Positions 1 to 6,468 of a stretch of DNA of 8,485 bases are shown here, one piece after another. Both the position numbers and the translations under genes were made by a program. Under the pieces are notes generated by a model. It was not told where the DNA came from. It saw only the letters and a list, made by a program, of their open reading frames with translations, and ran no database searches. The stretch's first letter is position 1. The number at the start of each line of letters is the position of its first letter. The DNA comes from Ilumatobacteraceae bacterium (GTDB lineage: Bacteria; Actinomycetota; Acidimicrobiia; Acidimicrobiales; Ilumatobacteraceae), in the NCBI GenBank assembly GCA_023253435.1, contig JALRGJ010000039.1, positions 1 to 8,485 on the forward strand. Reading direction: 5' to 3'.

Positions 1-513
1 GTAGGAGGGGTTGCTCTGATCTCAAGCGCTGGCAGAGCAAAAGACCGCTTCGTTGCATTCTTGGACCTTGAGGGCACCAAAGACACCACCGGATATCAGG
101 TGTATCAAGCGCTCTTGAGTATTGCCAACGGAGGACTACAGGGAACAGGGGTTGGTGCAGGAACCAGCAAGTGGGGCTATGTACCTTTGGCGTATAGCGA
201 CTTCATTTTTTGTGTCATTGCTGAAGAGCTCGGACTTGCCGGTGTGATCTTGGTGATTGGCGGTTTCTGTATGTTGACCTGGTTTGGCATTCAGGTGGCG
301 CTTCGGGCAACCGACCTAAACGGTGCATTTATTGCTGGTGGAATTTCTGCTTGGTTTGCATTTCAAGCGTTTGTCAATATCGGTGGTGTTGTAGGGCTCA
401 TACCAATGACTGGTCTGACGCTTCCGTTTCTGTCCTATGGAGGTTCATCCATGATTGCTTCGCTCGCTGCCATAGGACTCCTAGTAAACGTCGCACGTTA
501 CGCAAAGAAGTAA
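1..513 (+). CDS. ftsW: Cell division protein FtsW, SEDS peptidoglycan glycosyltransferase (3' part)
   Basis: FtsW is the septal SEDS glycosyltransferase that polymerises lipid II in the inner membrane, normally with a class B PBP. The frame is open from base 1 to the TAA at 511-513, so about 170 C-terminal residues are present and the true start lies outside the window. Family signatures are clear: a GGLQGTGVGAG stretch with the following KWGYVPLAYSDFIF (about codons 48-72), EELGLAG, then PMTGLTLPFLSYGGSS near the C-terminus. Three hydrophobic segments follow the large extracytoplasmic loop (about codons 70-100, 107-135 and 150-165). The protein stops at VNVARYAKK, so it lacks the long cytoplasmic tail of mycobacterial FtsW. 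RodA is the main alternative, but the position directly before murG and the ftsQ-ftsZ context favour FtsW. Confidence 0.93.
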   Translation, partial: VGGVALISSAGRAKDRFVAFLDLEGTKDTTGYQVYQALLSIANGGLQGTGVGAGTSKWGYVPLAYSDFIFCVIAEELGLAGVILVIGGFCMLTWFGIQVALRATDLNGAFIAGGISAWFAFQAFVNIGGVVGLIPMTGLTLPFLSYGGSSMIASLAAIGLLVNVARYAKK

Positions 514-516
514 TTC

Positions 517-1623
517 ATGGTGTACGCGGTTGTTACGGGAGGCGGCACAAGTGGGCATGTCTTGCCTGCACGAGCGATTCTTGAATTACTGATTGAGCAA
601 GGGCACTCGGTAGATGAGCTCCGATACGTTGGCGCAAGGCGAGGTATAGAAACTGAGTTGATGAAGGAATTTGGAGTTGACTGCGAATTCCTACCCATCT
701 CAGGGCTTCAGAGGTCTTTGTCTCTTGACAACATCGCCAAAAACATCGCTTTGCCTTTTCGACTTCTCAAAAGCAGATGGATTGCCAAGAATCTCATTGA
801 GAGATGGTCGCCTCGAGTGGTGGTATCTGTTGGTGGCTATGCAAGTGAGCCCATGGCACGCGCAGCAATTAGTCACAATGTTCCTTTGGTGTGTGTAAGT
901 TACGACCGAGTCCCAGGTCTGGCGACTCGACGGCAGGCAAAGCATGCAACTGTCGCCACCACTCCGTTTGAGGGTGTGTCACTTGCTCATTCAGTTATTG
1001 CCGGTGCACCCGTACGTTCCGAAATTCGCCATCTCGATTCACGTGAGCAGAGAACCGGCGCAAGACAAAGACTTGGCATACCAGAGAATGCAACAGTGAT
1101 CACCATCGTTGGGGGGTCTCTTGGATCTGGCGCCTTAAATGCAGTTGTGCCACAGCTTCTCCAACGGTTGTCCCTCATGCAATCTTCAGTTGCCGTGTTC
1201 CACATATGTGGAACACGATTTATGAACGAGCCATGTCCCAATGCACCACAGGGTGTGTGGTATCGGCGAGTGGGATACGAAGATCGAATGACAGATGTAT
1301 ATGCAGCATCAGATGTGGTGGTTGCGCGTGCAGGGGCAAGCACGGTTGCAGAAATCTCTACCGTTGGTGTTGCATCAATTCTTGTCCCATGGCCCGGTGC
1401 AGCCGATCATCATCAAGATCTCAACGCACAATGGTTGGCAGAACAGAATGCAACCGTTATGAGCTCAGATCAACAGTGTGAATCTGGGGAGATCATTGAA
1501 ACGATCATGGACTTAATTGACCAAGAGGAGAGGCGCTCGCAATTGGCCCGGTCTGCTCGGGAGGCCGGGGGGATACACCGCGGAAATACTTTGGCGAATG
1601 CAATTCAGAACGCCGCTCGGTGA
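517..1623 (+). CDS. murG: UDP-GlcNAc:lipid I N-acetylglucosaminyltransferase MurG
   Basis: MurG transfers GlcNAc from UDP-GlcNAc to lipid I, making lipid II on the cytoplasmic face of the membrane. It is a GT-B enzyme of 368 residues, a normal length. Visible motifs are the N-terminal glycine-rich loop GGGTSGHVLP (8-17), SVGGYASEP (104-112), the GAPVR arginine (R167), the GGSLGSGALN loop opening the C-terminal domain (199-208), RAGASTVAE (271-279) and the HHQDLNA nucleotide-sugar motif (298-304). The usual HEQN tetrad that lies before a conserved PG is replaced by VSYD (127-130). The ATG sits 3 nt after the ftsW stop with only a weak AAGAAG upstream, suggesting translational coupling. A perfect 24-bp palindrome lies inside the gene at 1194-1217. 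Confidence 0.95.
   Translation: MVYAVVTGGGTSGHVLPARAILELLIEQGHSVDELRYVGARRGIETELMKEFGVDCEFLPISGLQRSLSLDNIAKNIALPFRLLKSRWIAKNLIERWSPRVVVSVGGYASEPMARAAISHNVPLVCVSYDRVPGLATRRQAKHATVATTPFEGVSLAHSVIAGAPVRSEIRHLDSREQRTGARQRLGIPENATVITIVGGSLGSGALNAVVPQLLQRLSLMQSSVAVFHICGTRFMNEPCPNAPQGVWYRRVGYEDRMTDVYAASDVVVARAGASTVAEISTVGVASILVPWPGAADHHQDLNAQWLAEQNATVMSSDQQCESGEIIETIMDLIDQEERRSQLARSAREAGGIHRGNTLANAIQNAAR
1194..1217. repeat. Perfect 24-bp palindrome inside murG
   Basis: The left arm CGTGTTCCACAT is followed immediately by its exact reverse complement, with no spacer; the symmetry centre is between 1205 and 1206. It lies in the murG codons for VFHICGTR. Chance expectation for a perfect palindrome this long is roughly 8485/4^12, or about 0.0005 in a window this size. 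The form fits a dimeric protein operator or a cruciform. The inner arms TGTTCCAC and GTGGAACA resemble parS half-sites (TGTTTCAC/GTGAAACA) but are separated by ATAT, unlike parS. The symmetry is certain; the function is unknown. Confidence 0.6.
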
Positions 1624-1624
1624 C

Positions 1625-1641
1625 TGTTTCTGCGTGAAACA
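1625..1641. repeat. Inverted repeat resembling parS with one extra base
   Basis: TGTTTC (1625-1630) and GAAACA (1636-1641) are perfect 6-bp arms around TGCGT, one base after the murG stop codon and 11 nt before the murC ATG. The whole 17-mer TGTTTCTGCGTGAAACA matches the widely conserved parS consensus TGTTTCACGTGAAACA except that A is replaced by TG, adding one base. No T-run follows, so it is not an intrinsic terminator. It could be a decayed ParB site, a small mRNA hairpin, or coincidence. Confidence 0.35.
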
Positions 1642-1652
1642 ATGGCATATCC

Positions 1653-3062
1653 ATGTCAGACACATTTCGCCGTCGTGAACCCGAGCCACTAGTCGCCCTG
1701 AGCACACCGTTGCGGGTGCATGTTGTTGGCATTGGTGGGCCAGGTATGAGCCCACTTGCACTCTTACTTTCACGTCTTGGACATGTGGTTACTGGCTCGG
1801 ATCTCCACAATTCAGAGGTCATTGATCAGTTGCGTGATTCAGGTATCTCGGTCACGATTGGGCATTCAGAAAGTTTGGTGTTGGATGTAGACGTAGTTAC
1901 CTACTCCACGGCGATCCCGTCTTCGAATGTAGAACTGGTGAAGGCGAGATCTCTCAATATCCCTGTACGTCATCGCTCAAATCTTTTGGCGTCACTTGCT
2001 TCTGTGCACGATGCAATCGGAGTAGCGGGAACCCACGGTAAAACAACAACGACTGCGTTGCTCATGACGATGCTTCAAGAGGCAGGGCTTGATCCATCGT
2101 GTGTTATCGGAGCAGAAATTCCTTCAATGGGAATCGGTGCAGCAAAGGGAACAGGAAACATCTTTGTGGTGGAAGCTGATGAGAGTGATGGAACTTTAGA
2201 AATGTTGCCCCTCACAAGCATTGTGTTGACCAATATTGATGAAGATCATCTCGACTATTTCGAGACATTTGACAACATGCGAGAAACTTTTTCTCACGTC
2301 GCTCAAAAAACTTCAAAATTCATTGTTCTCAACGCAGATGATCCCTTCTCGCAAAACTTGTGTTCTGAGCTTCAAGGCGACGGGCGTCTGATCTTGTTTG
2401 GAAAAAATCCCCGGGCCGATATTCACCTTCAACATGTATCAAACACCGCCGACGGAATCTCTCTACAAATTCAGTTCTCGGGAAATACCTATCACGCCAA
2501 TCTTTTGTTGCGTGGCGAACATAACGCTCTGAATTTTGCTGCGGCTTTTGCAATGGCCACTGCTTATGGTGTCACCCCTGAACAAGCATGCACATCTGTA
2601 AAGACTTTTACTGGGGTTAGTCGGCGCTTCACAGAGCGTGGTTTGTGGAACGGTGCTCTACTTATTGATGACTATGCACACTTGCCAGCAGAGATCTCGG
2701 CTGCCCTTGCGGCGACTCGTGAACACCCACTACGCACTGGCAAAGTGGTAGCGGTTTTTCAGCCAAACAGATTTCATCGCATAGCGGCAATGGCAGATGC
2801 ATATGAAGGCGCTTTTGATCAAGCGGATCATGTAGTGATCACCGATATCTATGCATCTGGAACTCCTCAGATTGAGGGAGTTACGGGAGAACTCGTGGTG
2901 AACGCAGTGAAAAATTCCCATCCTCGAGTGGAGTGGGCACCAACACGAAAAGACATTGTGGAATCTGTGGCAACACTGTTGCAACCAGGAGATATTTGTA
3001 TTTCTATGGGGTGTGGAGATATCGAAACATTCCCTGATGATTTAATGCAGGCAAACTCATGA
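1653..3062 (+). CDS. murC: UDP-N-acetylmuramate--L-alanine ligase MurC
   Basis: MurC is the first ATP-dependent amino acid ligase of peptidoglycan synthesis, adding L-Ala to UDP-MurNAc in the cytoplasm. The 469 residues show all three Mur-ligase domains: an N-terminal substrate domain with GIGGPGMS (26-33) and TGSD (47-50); the ATPase domain with P-loop GTHGKTTT (126-133), EADESD (174-179) and DEDHLDY (196-202); EHNALN (289-294); and the C-terminal domain with RRF (324-326), DDYAHLP (339-345), FQPNRFHR (369-376) and GCGD (453-456). Two histidine positions common in the family are changed: DDYAHHP reads DDYAHLP, and FQPHR reads FQPNR. The ATG lies 29 nt after murG without an obvious Shine-Dalgarno. 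The stop overlaps the murB start (ATGA). Confidence 0.95.
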   Translation: MSDTFRRREPEPLVALSTPLRVHVVGIGGPGMSPLALLLSRLGHVVTGSDLHNSEVIDQLRDSGISVTIGHSESLVLDVDVVTYSTAIPSSNVELVKARSLNIPVRHRSNLLASLASVHDAIGVAGTHGKTTTTALLMTMLQEAGLDPSCVIGAEIPSMGIGAAKGTGNIFVVEADESDGTLEMLPLTSIVLTNIDEDHLDYFETFDNMRETFSHVAQKTSKFIVLNADDPFSQNLCSELQGDGRLILFGKNPRADIHLQHVSNTADGISLQIQFSGNTYHANLLLRGEHNALNFAAAFAMATAYGVTPEQACTSVKTFTGVSRRFTERGLWNGALLIDDYAHLPAEISAALAATREHPLRTGKVVAVFQPNRFHRIAAMADAYEGAFDQADHVVITDIYASGTPQIEGVTGELVVNAVKNSHPRVEWAPTRKDIVESVATLLQPGDICISMGCGDIETFPDDLMQANS

Positions 3063-4078
3063 AAGCTTCTCTGCAAAATATTCACAATGAATTTCTCGAG
3101 TCTGGTGTGCAGAGCGAGTTGCACGTTCCACTTGCTCCACTCACCACTTATGCAGTGGGTGGCGTTGCAGAGTGTGTCGTGAGGGCCCGTTCATTAGAAG
3201 ATGTTCGTTCAATTGCGCGCATAGTTTCTCAACACACTCATGTTCCTGTATTTGTTTTGGGTCGGGGTAGCAATGTGTTGGTGGCAGACTCTGGCTTTGA
3301 TGGCATTGCAATCCTCGTCTCTACGCCAGTTGCCGACACTCATATTTCCGTGACAGGGAATCTCGTAGAAGCTCCCGCAAGCATGACCATGCCGGTGCTT
3401 GCCCGACGCTCGGTGGCGGCGAATCGAGCAGGGCTGGAGTGGTGTGTGGGAATACCGGGCACGGTGGGTGGCGCTGTCCGAATGAATGCCGGTGGGCATG
3501 GAGCAGAAATTGTGGATTCTCTCGTCTCGGCCACAATCGTTTCGCTCAAGTCTGGAGTTGAGAGCATTGTGCCTGTTGCAGATCTCGGACTGCACTTTCG
3601 TGGCTCGGCACTCTCTGGTCATCATGTTGTGGTGAGTGCAACTTTCACTACAACAGAAGGAACTTCGGAAGAGGGCACTCAACTCATCAATGAAATTGTT
3701 TCCTGGCGACGAGATCACCAGCCGGGTGGACGAAATGCGGGATCAGTATTTGTGAATCCCTCCCCGGGAAAGGGGAGTGCAGGAGCGCTCATAGATGCTG
3801 CAGGACTGCGTGGCTATGCATGTGGGGGCGCTTCTGTTTCTGAAAAACATGCCAATTTCATACAAGCCACAGATTCCGCTACGGCAGGTGACATTGTGGC
3901 AGTGATGAAACATGTGCAAGAGGAAGTTGAACGTGTTCATGGCGTGCGCTTACGAAGCGAAGTTCACTTACTCGGTTTTGATTCACAAACAGCCGATCAA
4001 TTTGCCGATCCTCGTCACTCTGAACCTGAACGTATGTCTGCACTGCACCATGTGGCACACCTATTAGGTGAAATATGA
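3059..4078 (+). CDS. murB: UDP-N-acetylenolpyruvoylglucosamine reductase MurB
   Basis: MurB is the FAD flavoenzyme that reduces UDP-GlcNAc-enolpyruvate with NADPH to UDP-MurNAc, the substrate of MurC encoded just upstream. The FAD-binding part has TTYAVGG (29-35), LGRGSNVLVADSGFDG (67-82) and the GIPGTVGGAVRMNAGGHG glycine-rich stretch (131-148). The substrate domain has HFRGS (179-183, with the conserved Arg), RNAGSVFVNP (225-234, probable proton-donor Ser229), KHANFI (263-268) and LRSEVHLLG (298-306, probable catalytic Glu301). The E. coli type I tyrosine-loop insertion is not apparent, so it looks type II. About 33 residues follow LLG, where the family normally ends. The start overlaps murC by 4 bases, and the stop overlaps ftsQ by 4 bases. 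Confidence 0.94.
   Translation: MKASLQNIHNEFLESGVQSELHVPLAPLTTYAVGGVAECVVRARSLEDVRSIARIVSQHTHVPVFVLGRGSNVLVADSGFDGIAILVSTPVADTHISVTGNLVEAPASMTMPVLARRSVAANRAGLEWCVGIPGTVGGAVRMNAGGHGAEIVDSLVSATIVSLKSGVESIVPVADLGLHFRGSALSGHHVVVSATFTTTEGTSEEGTQLINEIVSWRRDHQPGGRNAGSVFVNPSPGKGSAGALIDAAGLRGYACGGASVSEKHANFIQATDSATAGDIVAVMKHVQEEVERVHGVRLRSEVHLLGFDSQTADQFADPRHSEPERMSALHHVAHLLGEI
4066..4071 (+). promoter_or_regulatory. Shine-Dalgarno for ftsQ inside the end of murB
   Basis: AGGTGA ends 3 nt before the ftsQ ATG at 4075 and lies within the last murB codons. The close spacing, together with the 4-base ATGA overlap, suggests termination-reinitiation coupling from murB to ftsQ, and it supports ATG 4075 as the start. 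Confidence 0.5.
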
Positions 4079-5253
4079 GCGACATCCCAAAAGAACCAAA
4101 AGAGCCAAAGGGCATGCCCGACGAAATTTCAGTGACCGATGTTTCATCTGAGGTACTCGAGGAACTGTCAACTCTTTTTGGTCGTAATGATCCAAAACCT
4201 GTGGCGGACAATGTAGATAACGACACCACGCATGTGCAGATAACAGACCCAACATCTGAAGATGTGGTTGTTGTCGTTGAAGATGAGTCTGAAGAAGTTC
4301 AGGAATCAGATGATGGTTCGTTTGGTGTAGTGATCTCTTTTGCGGATGGAGAAATTCGGTCACGGGATAGTTCTGCACCGAGAGATCCTTTACTCCGCCC
4401 TCTCTCTTCGCATGGCGACATTGTGGAAATTACCGATGACAGCGGTGGGACTGTAGTGATAGACGCCGATGAAGTTGATCGAGTGGTCATCGTGGACGAT
4501 GACAGGCCAGATCCACGATTCGAAGAGCGTCGTCGCAAGATGGAGCGTCGCGACCGCCTGAGAAAAGTGAAGTGGCTAAAGCTTGCTGGCGTCATTGTCG
4601 GTGCATGTGTTTTGATTGCAGCAGTATTGGCGTCACCTCTCTTTGCTATTCGCCGTGTTGCATTTGAAGGAACTGTTTACACGTCTACTAAGACCATGGA
4701 TGCGGTGCGGAATGCATTAAAAGGATCCTCAGTATTTACAGCTAACACTTCCAAAGCCAGAACTGTGTTGCTTGCAGATCCGTGGGTGGCTGATGTCAGA
4801 ATCACAACCGACTTTCCCGGTAAGGCGCTTGTTGAGGTGTCGGAGCGTGTTCCCGTTGTTTGGTACGTGGGCGATGACCTCAAAGCGCGCATTGTTGATG
4901 CACGCGGAAAAGTGATAGAGGTTCTCACAGGCTGGCCTACGAAGTATCTGCAAGTGCGTGGAGTCGGACCATCGCTCGAGGCTGGTGCGACGGCAGACGA
5001 TGTGTTCCGTGCAGCAGCGCAATTAGTTCTTGCGCTTCCCGATGAGATCAAGCCGCGAGTGAAAGCACTCGAGTGGGGGGCGGGGGGAGAGCTCTCCATG
5101 ATTCTGAAATCTGGCACCATCATTCGCTTTGGCCCTCCCACCGACCTGCAGAACAAATTGGTGGAAGTGGTGGTGTTGCTTCGCCGTCAAGACCCTGAAA
5201 CTCTTGCAGTTATTGATGTTTCCACCGGAGATCCCACAGTTTCGACAAAATAG
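4075..5253 (+). CDS. ftsQ: Cell division protein FtsQ with long acidic cytoplasmic domain
   Basis: FtsQ is a bitopic membrane protein that recruits and regulates the septal synthesis complex (FtsB/FtsL/FtsW/FtsI). At 392 residues it is longer than E. coli FtsQ (276). Residues 1-150 are strongly acidic (41 D/E against 12 K/R), with repeated valine/isoleucine-rich stretches each followed by acids. A basic patch follows (151-169, RRRK and RRDRLRK), then one membrane segment (about 169-191). An extracytoplasmic POTRA domain (about 192-264) begins IRRVAFEGT and contains DPWVADVRITTDFPGKALVEVSER; the FtsQ beta domain runs to about 382. Identification rests on the POTRA-like motif, single-pass topology and the position between murB and ftsZ. 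The N-terminal region has no recognised homology. Confidence 0.9.
   Translation: MSDIPKEPKEPKGMPDEISVTDVSSEVLEELSTLFGRNDPKPVADNVDNDTTHVQITDPTSEDVVVVVEDESEEVQESDDGSFGVVISFADGEIRSRDSSAPRDPLLRPLSSHGDIVEITDDSGGTVVIDADEVDRVVIVDDDRPDPRFEERRRKMERRDRLRKVKWLKLAGVIVGACVLIAAVLASPLFAIRRVAFEGTVYTSTKTMDAVRNALKGSSVFTANTSKARTVLLADPWVADVRITTDFPGKALVEVSERVPVVWYVGDDLKARIVDARGKVIEVLTGWPTKYLQVRGVGPSLEAGATADDVFRAAAQLVLALPDEIKPRVKALEWGAGGELSMILKSGTIIRFGPPTDLQNKLVEVVVLLRRQDPETLAVIDVSTGDPTVSTK
5075..5087 (+). repeat. G6-C-G6 tract in ftsQ
   Basis: Two runs of six G separated by one C encode WGAGG in the FtsQ beta domain. This is a possible slippage site or weak two-tetrad quadruplex. The reading frame is intact across it. 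Confidence 0.5.
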
Positions 5254-5254
5254 G

Positions 5255-5297
5255 CCAATTTTGAGGCCGCCTATGGAGGGAATTGCCACAAAATTGG
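5255..5297. promoter_or_regulatory. 9-bp inverted repeat in the ftsQ-ftsZ gap
   Basis: CCAATTTTG (5255-5263) and CAAAATTGG (5289-5297) are exact reverse complements separated by 25 nt, starting one base after the ftsQ stop codon. No T-run follows, so an intrinsic terminator is unlikely. The 107-nt gap around it is the largest in the window and precedes ftsZ, which in many bacteria has its own promoters. A TTGACC at 5315-5320 could be a -35 element, but I found no convincing -10 at the right distance. Candidate roles are an operator or an mRNA hairpin tuning ftsZ. Confidence 0.35.
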
Positions 5298-5346
5298 GCT
5301 CGGCTGTGGAAACATTGACCTACACAGTCCTATTGGACGTTTTTTC

Positions 5347-5357
5347 GGAGGAAGAGG
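5347..5357 (+). promoter_or_regulatory. Strong Shine-Dalgarno for ftsZ
   Basis: GGAGGAAGAGG lies upstream of the ftsZ ATG, with GGAGG (5347-5351) 9 nt from the start codon. It is the best ribosome binding site in the window, in keeping with FtsZ being far more abundant than its neighbours in the cluster, and it fixes the start at 5361. Confidence 0.75.
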
Positions 5358-5360
5358 CCC

Positions 5361-6458
5361 ATGGCCGGATCACCACAGAATTATCTCGCAGTCATCAAGG
5401 TCATTGGTGTTGGTGGCGGCGGTGTTAACGCCGTTAACCGAATGATCGATGCCGGTTTGCGCGGCGTCGAGTTTGTTGCCATCAATACCGATGCGCAGGC
5501 GCTTTTGATGAGCGACGCTGACGTCAAACTCGATATTGGTAGAGAACTGACACGCGGTCTTGGTGCTGGATCAGACCCAGAAGTTGGTCGAGCCGCAGCA
5601 GAAGCTCATCGTGACGAAATTGAAGAACTCATTGCTGGCTCAGACATGGTGTTTATTACAGCTGGTGAAGGTGGTGGAACGGGCACTGGTGCAGCTCCGG
5701 TGATTGCAGAAATTGCGAAGTCCTCTGGCGCGCTCACTATTGGCGTTGTGACGCGCCCATTTCAATTTGAAGGACGACGTCGTGCCGTTCAGGCCGATAA
5801 TGGCATCACAAAACTAAAAGAAAAAGTTGACACGCTCATCGTCATCCCTAATGACCGCATGCTCACCATTGCTAACGACAAAACCTCTCTCGTCAATGCA
5901 TTCAAGATGGCAGATGAAATCTTGTTGCAAGGTGTTGGCGGAATCACAAACTTGATCACCACTCCAGGACTCATCAACACCGACTTTGCAGACGTCAAGA
6001 TGATTCTCACCAATGCCGGATCCGCTCTGATGGGAATTGGTGTAGCAAGTGGAGACAAGCGCGCAGTGCAAGCTGCCACGGATGCAATTTCTAGCCCACT
6101 TCTCGAGGCACAAATTGAGGGTGCACGAGGTATTTTGCTCAGTATCACTGGTCCTTCAAGCATGGGACTCTTCGAAGTGAATGATGCGGCAAAAGTGGTG
6201 CAAGGTGTGGCGCATCAAGATGCAAATATCATCTTCGGAACTGTCATCGACGACGAGATGGGTGATGAAATTCGCGTCACGGTTGTAGCAGCTGGATTCG
6301 AAAGATGGGATGGTGGCGGTGCTGGTACGTTCTCGCCTCGCTCAACCCGATCATCTGAATCTCGAGGAACCAGCAATGTTCGAGACATCTTCTCTGATGC
6401 AGATCCTCTCTCTGGAGATGATGACGATGACTTCGATGTTCCTTCTTTCTTGAAATAG
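5361..6458 (+). CDS. ftsZ: Cell division GTPase FtsZ
   Basis: FtsZ is the tubulin homologue that polymerises into the cytokinetic ring at mid-cell. The 365 residues contain the N-terminal nucleotide-binding loop GVGGGGVNAVNRM (17-29), the tubulin signature GGGTGTG (104-110), TRPF (131-134), NDRML (164-168) and the T7 catalytic loop NTDFADVK (206-213; Asp208 and Asp211 complete the active site of the adjacent subunit). The globular core ends near 315. A short linker of about 40 residues, rich in Ser and Arg, follows, then an acidic run and the C-terminal peptide DVPSFLK, the docking site for SepF and other partners. sepF lies two genes downstream. The 107-nt gap and strong ribosome binding site suggest separate control from ftsQ. 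Confidence 0.98.
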   Translation: MAGSPQNYLAVIKVIGVGGGGVNAVNRMIDAGLRGVEFVAINTDAQALLMSDADVKLDIGRELTRGLGAGSDPEVGRAAAEAHRDEIEELIAGSDMVFITAGEGGGTGTGAAPVIAEIAKSSGALTIGVVTRPFQFEGRRRAVQADNGITKLKEKVDTLIVIPNDRMLTIANDKTSLVNAFKMADEILLQGVGGITNLITTPGLINTDFADVKMILTNAGSALMGIGVASGDKRAVQAATDAISSPLLEAQIEGARGILLSITGPSSMGLFEVNDAAKVVQGVAHQDANIIFGTVIDDEMGDEIRVTVVAAGFERWDGGGAGTFSPRSTRSSESRGTSNVRDIFSDADPLSGDDDDDFDVPSFLK

Positions 6459-6461
6459 GAA
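6457..6461 (+). promoter_or_regulatory. Shine-Dalgarno deciding the yggS TTG start
   Basis: AGGAA overlaps the last two bases of the ftsZ TAG stop and ends 7 nt before TTG 6469. The yggS frame is closed by an in-frame TGA at 6451, and TTG 6469 is the only usual start codon between that stop and the conserved core, so this site supports the TTG start and coupling to ftsZ. Confidence 0.55.
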
Positions 6462-6468
6462 CCTTCAT

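Noticed and set aside
11..40. 8-bp inverted repeat TTGCTCTG/CAGAGCAA in ftsW
   Set aside because: It lies within coding sequence with a 14-nt loop; such arms are expected by chance and there is no supporting context.
3209..3718. 169-codon open frame on the minus strand inside murB
   Set aside because: It is antisense to a conserved gene, with low-complexity Ser/Arg/His composition and no recognisable family; a shadow frame.
3760..3777. 6-bp stem CTCCCC/GGGGAG inside murB
   Set aside because: The stem is short and lies within a conserved coding motif, with no T-run; chance-level.
5086..5097. 12-bp palindrome GGAGAGCTCTCC in ftsQ
   Set aside because: About two palindromes of this length are expected by chance in a window this size, and it lies in coding sequence.
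4677..5156. 159-codon open frame on the minus strand inside ftsQ
   Set aside because: It lies opposite the ftsQ POTRA and beta domains and has no domain features; a shadow frame.
5315..5340. TTGACC as the -35 of an ftsZ promoter
   Set aside because: No acceptable -10 lies at 16-19 bp; TATTGG is only 10 bp away. It is mentioned in the gap entry but not called as a promoter.
5273..5428. Possible 51-codon upstream ORF in the ftsQ-ftsZ gap, with GAGG 6 nt before its ATG
   Set aside because: It runs out of frame into ftsZ, so its second half is just the conserved ftsZ sequence read in another frame, and the strong ftsZ ribosome binding site does not need it. No protein feature supports it.
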